Positions 5,439 to 9,347 of a stretch of 9,347 bases of DNA are shown here, piece after piece (position 1 is the stretch's first letter; the number at the start of each line of letters is the position of its first letter). The DNA lies in the NCBI GenBank assembly GCA_027310845.1, contig DAIDAB010000069.1:1-9347 (forward strand), in the 5' to 3' direction. The position numbers and the translations under genes are program-made. Source of the DNA: a bacterium (GTDB lineage: Archaea; Thermoproteota; Nitrososphaeria; Nitrososphaerales; CADDZS01). The notes beneath the pieces are model-generated. The model had not been told where the DNA came from, searched no databases, and saw nothing but the letters and a program-made list of their open reading frames with translations.

Positions 5439-5831
5439 ATGCCATCCAACAATGTCTTAGGAAATTTGTTTGCAACCGTATACAACAACGAAATCAGGAA
5501 CAAAAAGGAGTGTATAGTTTTGCCTGCATCGAAGTTAGCCTCTGCAGTATTGCGCTCTATGCAGATGAACAAGTACATCGGGGAATTTGAGTTCATCGAC
5601 GATGGCGTCGCGGGAAAGTTCAAGATTCAGCTACTAGGAAGAGTGAATCGCTGCGGCGTGATTTCACCGAGATACAGTGTCAATAAGACGGGTTACATAA
5701 GGTGGGAGAGACAATTCCTGCCGGCCGTCGGAGTTGGAATTCTGATTGTTTCGACACCGCAGGGAGTAATGTCTCACATCGAAGCTCAGGAAAAGGGACT
5801 GGGGGGGAGGTTGGTAGGCTATGTCTATTGA
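5439..5831 (+). CDS. rps8: 30S ribosomal protein S8 (uS8)
   Basis: Primary 16S rRNA-binding protein that organises the central domain; in bacteria it is also the translational repressor of the spc operon. The 130-residue product is full length. The N-terminal half (NVLGNLFATVYNNEIRNKKE, then VLPASKLASAVLRSMQMNKY) and C-terminal half (GVISPRYSVNKTGYIRWERQ, then FLPAVGVGILIVSTPQGVMS and a GYVY end) fit archaeal S8. A strong GGGAGTG at 5427-5433 precedes the ATG. A run of seven G at 5801-5807 near the 3' end, followed by AGG, forms the L6 ribosome site; the frame through it is intact. The last 11 nt overlap L6. No autoregulatory RNA target was identified. Confidence 0.96.
   Translation: MPSNNVLGNLFATVYNNEIRNKKECIVLPASKLASAVLRSMQMNKYIGEFEFIDDGVAGKFKIQLLGRVNRCGVISPRYSVNKTGYIRWERQFLPAVGVGILIVSTPQGVMSHIEAQEKGLGGRLVGYVY
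5806..5810 (+). promoter_or_regulatory. Shine-Dalgarno for L6 inside S8
   Basis: GGAGG overlapping the end of a G-run inside the 3' end of S8, 10 nt before the L6 ATG at 5821. It supports that start and the 11-nt overlap of the two genes. Confidence 0.6.
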
Positions 5832-6396
5832 ACAACAGAAGGTGTCGAAGAAAAGGCAGAACTTGGATCTGTTTGTCGAGATCCCAACTGGAGTCCGCGC
5901 GAGCCTTGATTCAGATAAACTGACAGTCTCAGGAGTCCTAGGCAAAGTAAGACAAGACTTTTCAAAGGTACCTGTCAATCTCTCGATTCAAGGTCAAAAG
6001 ATCTCAATTTCTACCCATGGAGCCAGGCGGACAAATCGGGCAATAATAAACACCGCACGCTCTCATGTTCAAAATGCCATAGATGGAGTGACGAAAGGAT
6101 ATCAATACAAGCTCAAAGTGGTGTTCGCGCACTTCCCAGTGACTGTCAAAGTGCAGGGCAAAAAAGTACTTGTAGAGAATTTCTATGGTGAGCGCTCTGC
6201 CCGTATTGCTGAAATCGTTGGAGACACAAAGGTGGAGGTGCAGGGAGAGGATATTATTCTAAATGGCGTATCAATTGAAGATGTCGGGCAAACGGCGGCG
6301 AATCTGGAACAGGCTACGACCGTGCGCAGAAAGGATCAAAGGGTTTTCTTAGACGGTGTATATGTATATGAGCGGACTCGAAAAAGTGCAGGTTAA
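5821..6396 (+). CDS. rpl6: 50S ribosomal protein L6 (uL6)
   Basis: Large-subunit protein near the sarcin-ricin loop and factor-binding site. The 191-residue product shows the two repeated L6 domains: the first with EIPTGVRASLDSDKLTVSGV, RQDFSKVPVNLSIQGQKISI and ARSHVQNAIDGVTKGYQYKL; the second with VVFAHFPVTVKVQGKKVLVE, NFYGERSARIAEIVGDTKVE and ILNGVSIEDVGQTAANLEQA. The C-terminal FLDGVYVYERT segment is typical of archaeal L6. The ATG at 5821 overlaps the S8 end by 11 nt, and GGAGG at 5806-5810 lies 10 nt upstream inside S8, which suggests translational coupling. The 3' end overlaps L32e. It ends with TAA. Confidence 0.96.
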   Translation: MSIEQQKVSKKRQNLDLFVEIPTGVRASLDSDKLTVSGVLGKVRQDFSKVPVNLSIQGQKISISTHGARRTNRAIINTARSHVQNAIDGVTKGYQYKLKVVFAHFPVTVKVQGKKVLVENFYGERSARIAEIVGDTKVEVQGEDIILNGVSIEDVGQTAANLEQATTVRRKDQRVFLDGVYVYERTRKSAG

Positions 6397-6943
6397 ACCC
6401 ACTAGGACTAGGGCAGAGATGGCCGGACTGCTCGATCTTAGACGATCTATCAAGGCGAGAACTCCGAAGTTCCAAAGACAAGAGTCGTGGCGCTATGTGA
6501 GAATACACGATGAGTGGAGAAAACCAAAGGGCATTGACAGTCACATGCGCCTTTCGGTCAAGGGGTGGCCAGCACTAGTGAAAGTAGGATATCGCGTACC
6601 AAAGGAGGTGCGCGGCCTGCACCCGTCGGGTTACAGAGATGTTCTTGTCCACAATCTTCACGAACTTGAAGAACTGGTTCCAAGCCGTGATGCGGCAAGA
6701 CTCGCGGCTGGCGTCGGTAGAAAGAAGAAAATTGAGCTTGCGAGGCGCGCGAAAGAGCTCGGGCTAAGAGTGCTAAATGGACGAATGCTTCTTTTTGGAG
6801 AAAAGAAAACCGCAGAGCCAGAGGAAGAATCCAAAGTCGATAAAGAGGAGCAAAAGGTTGAAACTACCAAGACACCTTCCAAGAAATCGAAAAAGAAGGA
6901 AACAAAGAAAGCAGGTAAGAAGAAAGTAGGCAAGAGCAATTGA
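6368..6943 (+). CDS. rpl32e: 50S ribosomal protein L32e (eL32) with Lys-rich tail
   Basis: Archaeal/eukaryotic large-subunit protein with no bacterial counterpart. From ATG 6368 it has 191 residues. The conserved core lies at about 25-135: KARTPKFQRQESWRYVRIHD, EWRKPKGIDSHMRL, GWPALVKVGYRVPKEVRGLH, PSGYRDVLVHN, and DAARLAAGVGRKKKIELARR. About 45-50 C-terminal residues are a Glu/Lys then Lys-rich tail that is probably disordered. ATGs at 6362 and 6368 are both possible; GGTG at 6355-6358 is 9 nt before 6368 and 3 nt before 6362, favouring 6368. The gene begins inside L6, overlapping it by 29 nt. It ends with TGA, 13 bp before L19e. Confidence 0.94.
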   Translation: MSGLEKVQVKPTRTRAEMAGLLDLRRSIKARTPKFQRQESWRYVRIHDEWRKPKGIDSHMRLSVKGWPALVKVGYRVPKEVRGLHPSGYRDVLVHNLHELEELVPSRDAARLAAGVGRKKKIELARRAKELGLRVLNGRMLLFGEKKTAEPEEESKVDKEEQKVETTKTPSKKSKKKETKKAGKKKVGKSN

Positions 6944-6956
6944 GTGATTTGATAGT

Positions 6957-7400
6957 ATGGTAGATCTGAGCAACAAGCGGAGAATGGCTGCAGAGATGCT
7001 TGGGGTAGGTCAATCTCGAATCAGGATTGATCCAGAGGCCACAGAGCAATTGCAAGACGCAATCACAAGGGAAAGCATTCGCGGTTGGCTCTCTGCGGGG
7101 CTAATATGGGTAGAGCCACGAAAAGGAATCTCACGTGGACGAGTCAGAGCTCGTAGACTGAAGGCAAAGAAAAAGGGAAAAGGCCAGGGTTCTAAGAAGG
7201 GGGCAAAAGGCGCGCGGATTGGTAAAAAGACCTTGTGGGTGGAAAGGGTCAGAATGCTAAGACGCAAGCTCAAGGTACTGAGAGATCGTGGCGAAATTAC
7301 AAACCAGAATTTCAAGTTCTTCTATCAACAGATCAAAGGCGGGCAAATAAGAACAGGGAAGAGACTTGATGAAGAGCTCGTCAAGATTTCTCGAAGATAA
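6957..7400 (+). CDS. rpl19e: 50S ribosomal protein L19e (eL19)
   Basis: Archaeal/eukaryotic large-subunit protein that forms an inter-subunit bridge in characterised ribosomes. The 147-residue product has the normal archaeal length. Family signatures are MVDLSNKRRMAAEMLGVGQS, IRIDPEATEQLQDAITRESI, GLIWVEPRKGISRGRVRARR, a Lys/Gly-rich linker, and a helical C-terminal half with WVERVRMLRRKLKVLRDRGE and FKFFYQQIKGGQ. The ATG at 6957 is the only sensible start; GTGAT at 6944-6948, complementary to part of the archaeal anti-Shine-Dalgarno, lies 8 nt upstream. It stops with TAA, followed at once by the L18 ribosome site. Confidence 0.96.
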   Translation: MVDLSNKRRMAAEMLGVGQSRIRIDPEATEQLQDAITRESIRGWLSAGLIWVEPRKGISRGRVRARRLKAKKKGKGQGSKKGAKGARIGKKTLWVERVRMLRRKLKVLRDRGEITNQNFKFFYQQIKGGQIRTGKRLDEELVKISRR

Positions 7401-7408
7401 GGAGAAAT

Positions 7409-8023
7409 TTGGAGCTAGTGATATTTCAATTGGCAAGAGCCGAGTACGTGCAAACATTCAAACGAAGACGAGTTGGAAAGACAGACTATCACAGGCGACG
7501 TGGCCTAGTCGTGGGGAAGAGGCCAGTATTTGTTCTCCGTGTCACAAACAAATATGTGTATGGGCAGATATTCCAATTATCTCCCAATGGCGATCTCACT
7601 TTGTGCTCCGTGTCCTCAAAGGAGCTCTTGAAGAGCTACGCTTGGAAGGGTTCTTGCAAGAACCTTCCTGCTGCTTACCTTGCCGGCTACCTTCTGGGTA
7701 AGAAAGCAGTTGCAAAGAATATCAGCGAAGCTGTTGTCTACACGGGTGTCAACCGATTCGTTCATGGCTCCCGAATCGCATCGGCAATTTGTGGCGCAAA
7801 GGACGCGGGACTGAGTCTTGCCGTGGACAAGGAAGCGCTTCCGAAGGGAGATAGAATCAACGGGGGACACATTGCAGCTTTTGCAAAGAAACTAGAGGTT
7901 GAAGACGTGGATGCATACGAAAGAATTTTCTCGCGGGCAAAGGCTGCTGGCCTTGATCTCTCTGATTATCCAAAACATTTCGAGGAAGTCAAAGGTGCGT
8001 TAAGTAGGATCAGCTCAGAGTAA
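7409..8023 (+). CDS. rpl18: 50S ribosomal protein L18 (uL18)
   Basis: Binds 5S rRNA and, with L5, anchors it in the central protuberance. The product is about 204 residues from TTG 7409, the long archaeal/eukaryotic L18 form. Signatures are FKRRRVGKTDYHRRRGLVVG, SSKELLKSYAWKGSCKNLPA, AYLAGYLLGKKAVAKNISEA, HGSRIASAICGAKDAGLSLA and a C-terminal DLSDYPKHFEEVKGALSR. There is no ATG near the N-terminus. Candidate starts are TTG 7409 (AGGAG at 7400-7404, 4 nt upstream), GTG 7418 and TTG 7430; the first is best supported by the ribosome site, though the spacing is short. The gene lies 8 bp after L19e and ends with TAA. Confidence 0.94.
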   Translation: MELVIFQLARAEYVQTFKRRRVGKTDYHRRRGLVVGKRPVFVLRVTNKYVYGQIFQLSPNGDLTLCSVSSKELLKSYAWKGSCKNLPAAYLAGYLLGKKAVAKNISEAVVYTGVNRFVHGSRIASAICGAKDAGLSLAVDKEALPKGDRINGGHIAAFAKKLEVEDVDAYERIFSRAKAAGLDLSDYPKHFEEVKGALSRISSE

Positions 8024-8050
8024 TTTGGGATAGTATTGGTGGTCTAGAAA

Positions 8051-8743
8051 ATGTCGCAACCTGCAGGTCAAACAGTACAGGGAAGGGGTGCTACCTCGCG
8101 CCCATCTGGTGGAAGAGAGGATAGGCGTAGAGATCGAGAAGAAGCACAGCCTTGGACGCCGAAGACACGATTGGGTGTCCTTGTTTCAACGGGCAAGATT
8201 ACGTCATTAGAGGAGATATTTGAAAGCGGCCAAAGGATCAAAGAGTCAGAAATAGCCCGGATGCTTGCTCCAGACTTGAAATCAAACGTTGTGAGTGTTG
8301 GTATAGTGCAGAAGCAGACCGACGCTGGTGAGGTGACGAAGTTTGCCGCAGTCGTTGCGGTTGGAAATGAAGCAGGTTGGTTTGGAGTTGGAAGGGGCAA
8401 AGCCGTTCAGATGCGTGGCGCAATCGATAAGGCGACTAACGATGCATATCTGAATCTTATTCCGGTGAAACTCGGTTGTGGCAGTTGGGAATGCAGATGT
8501 GGAAAGCAGCACTCTATTCCATTCAGAATCAGCGGAAAGGGAGGAAGTGTGAGAGTGGAGCTTATCCCAGGTCCAAGAGGACTGGGCTTGGTTGCGGGAG
8601 AAACAGTGAGGAACCTTCTGACCCTTGCTGGAGTCAAAGATGCGTGGACGCGAACCTATGGTTCGACAAGCACGATGTCTTCGATTGCAAATGCAGTTTA
8701 CGATGCTCTAAAGAAGATTCATGGTATCGGAGTCGTTCACTAA
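8051..8743 (+). CDS. rps5: 30S ribosomal protein S5 (uS5)
   Basis: Small-subunit protein at the mRNA entry channel, important for decoding accuracy. The product has 230 residues. Residues 1-35 form an Arg/Gly/Ser-rich, probably disordered extension. The archaeal/eukaryotic core begins at WTPKTRLGVLVSTGKI. The double-stranded RNA-binding-like region spans about 60-135 (VVSVGIVQKQTDAGEVTKFA, then VAVGNEAGWFGVGRGKAVQM). The insert CGSWECRCGKQHSIPF, with C143, C148 and C150, is typical of non-bacterial S5. The C-terminal S5 domain follows (SGKGGSVRVELIPGPRGLGL, then DAWTRTYGSTST). GGTGGTC at 8038-8044 is 6 nt before the ATG. It ends with TAA, and L30 follows almost directly. Confidence 0.96.
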   Translation: MSQPAGQTVQGRGATSRPSGGREDRRRDREEAQPWTPKTRLGVLVSTGKITSLEEIFESGQRIKESEIARMLAPDLKSNVVSVGIVQKQTDAGEVTKFAAVVAVGNEAGWFGVGRGKAVQMRGAIDKATNDAYLNLIPVKLGCGSWECRCGKQHSIPFRISGKGGSVRVELIPGPRGLGLVAGETVRNLLTLAGVKDAWTRTYGSTSTMSSIANAVYDALKKIHGIGVVH

Positions 8744-8764
8744 TCTTTGAGTGTGGTGGAGTCA

Positions 8765-9283
8765 TTGAACCCAGGAAAGAAGAAATGGGGTACATCCCAG
8801 CCCATAATCGAAGGCTCGGGTAGCATTCTCGTTGTGAACCTACGGGGCCTTATCAACACGAGATCACCTGTTCGAAAGACACTGGAGCAATTGAAATTGA
8901 TGCGCCGCTTCAACGCAACGATAATTCCTGACGACCAAGTATCCCGCGGAATGCTGCAATCGGCCAAGGAGCATGTCGCTTGGTGCAAATTGGAGGCACC
9001 AATAGCGGAAAAACTGGTGAGCAAAAGACTGGAGATTTCCAACGGGCGGAGAGTGGAAGAGCCTCAGTTGAAGGAGCTTTCAGGCATTGCTTCATTCTCC
9101 GAACTTGCAAATCAGCTCGTCAATGGAGCGATTAGACTGAATGGTAGCCAAGGTTTCAGGCAGTTCTTCAGATTGAGTCCTCCAAGAGGTGGATTCAAAC
9201 GGTCAACTCGGAGGCAATATGGGGAAGGCGGAGTTCTGGGACCCAATAAAGATCTTGGCAAGCTCGTTGAGATCATGATTTGA
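8765..9283 (+). CDS. rpl30: 50S ribosomal protein L30 (uL30)
   Basis: Large-subunit protein of the archaeal/eukaryotic long L30 form (eukaryotic L7). The core begins at ILVVNLRGLINTRSPVRKTL and continues with EQLKLMRRFNATIIPDDQVS, RGMLQSAKEHVAWCKLEA, ELANQLVNGAIRLNGSQGFR, and the strongly conserved FRLSPPRGGFKRSTRRQYGE, GGVLGPNKDLGKLVEIMI. There is no ATG before the core, so the start is non-ATG. I list TTG 8765 because a GGTGGAG stretch (8755-8761) lies just upstream. TTG 8747, GTG 8753 and GTG 8756 are alternatives; TTG 8747 would give 178 residues but has no visible ribosome site. From 8765 the product has 172 residues. It ends with TGA, 17 bp before L15. Confidence 0.94.
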   Translation: MNPGKKKWGTSQPIIEGSGSILVVNLRGLINTRSPVRKTLEQLKLMRRFNATIIPDDQVSRGMLQSAKEHVAWCKLEAPIAEKLVSKRLEISNGRRVEEPQLKELSGIASFSELANQLVNGAIRLNGSQGFRQFFRLSPPRGGFKRSTRRQYGEGGVLGPNKDLGKLVEIMI

Positions 9284-9300
9284 AGTAGTGGTTTGAAAAA

Positions 9301-9347
9301 TTGGCTACAAGAATGAGGAAGATAAGGCGGCAGAGAGGCTCTAGAAC
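9301..9347 (+). CDS. rpl15: 50S ribosomal protein L15 (uL15), 5' part only
   Basis: Only 15 codons plus 2 bases are present before the right edge. Read from TTG 9301 they give (M)ATRMRKIRRQRGSR, and the next codon begins AC, compatible with Thr. This matches the basic N-terminus of archaeal L15, which reads much like MATRxRKxRxxRGSRT. L15 is a late-assembling 23S rRNA-binding protein. It follows L30 in the standard archaeal spc order, which supports the call despite the short fragment. An ATG at codon 5 would remove the conserved ATR, so TTG is preferred; GTGGTT just upstream (9288-9293) could serve as a weak ribosome site. Confidence 0.85.
   Translation, partial: MATRMRKIRRQRGSR

Noticed and set aside
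5801..5807. Seven-G run in S8 as a frameshift site or error
   Set aside because: The S8 frame continues to a normal C-terminus ending GYVY, and the run also forms part of the L6 ribosome site.
5664..5978. 104-codon antisense open frame across S8/L6
   Set aside because: It is a shadow of two well-conserved sense genes and has no recognisable domain.
6658..6939. Antisense Ser/Phe-rich open frame
   Set aside because: It is the complement of the Lys-rich L32e tail; there is no ribosome site and no homology I recognise.

Overview
The window is one uninterrupted stretch of an archaeal S10/spc-type ribosomal protein gene cluster. All genes lie on the + strand. It is cut inside rpl2 (L2) at the left and inside rpl15 (L15) at the right. 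The order is L2 - S19 - L22 - S3 - L29 - Rnp1 (RNase P p29 subunit) - S17 - L14 - L24 - S4e - L5 - S14 - S8 - L6 - L32e - L19e - L18 - S5 - L30 - L15. S4e, L32e, L19e and an RNase P protein gene inside this cluster exclude bacteria and identify an archaeon. Wording of several proteins (L22, S3, L29, L24, L18 and the start of L15) resembles, from memory, Thaumarchaeota and related TACK lineages more than euryarchaea. That lineage call is inference; no alignment or tree was run.

Layout: positions 2-827 hold the 3' part of L2 and complete S19. Positions 828-937 form the only sizeable intergenic gap (110 bp), with AT-rich, repeat-containing sequence and a possible internal promoter. From 938 to the right edge the genes are packed with gaps of 0-35 bp or overlaps (S3/L29, S8/L6, L6/L32e), consistent with a long polycistronic unit and translational coupling. 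Many starts have a Shine-Dalgarno-like GGAG/GAGG/GGTGG stretch. At least four genes (L22, L18, L30, L15) appear to lack an ATG start and to use TTG (GTG possible for L18 and L30).

The products work together as ribosome structural proteins. L5 and L18 bind 5S rRNA in the central protuberance. L2 lies near the peptidyl transferase centre. S3, S5, S14 and S19 build or line the small-subunit head and mRNA entry region. Rnp1 links the cluster to tRNA 5' maturation.

The standout anomaly is in L5: an in-frame TAA at 5042-5044 interrupts the reading frame, although conserved L5 sequence continues in the same frame to 5257. TAA is used as a normal terminator by several neighbours, so general reassignment is unlikely. 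A single-base error or strain variant (TCA to TAA would restore the expected serine) is the leading explanation; readthrough is the interesting alternative. I found no mobile element, CRISPR array, RNA gene or obviously new system; apart from L5 this is a conserved housekeeping region.
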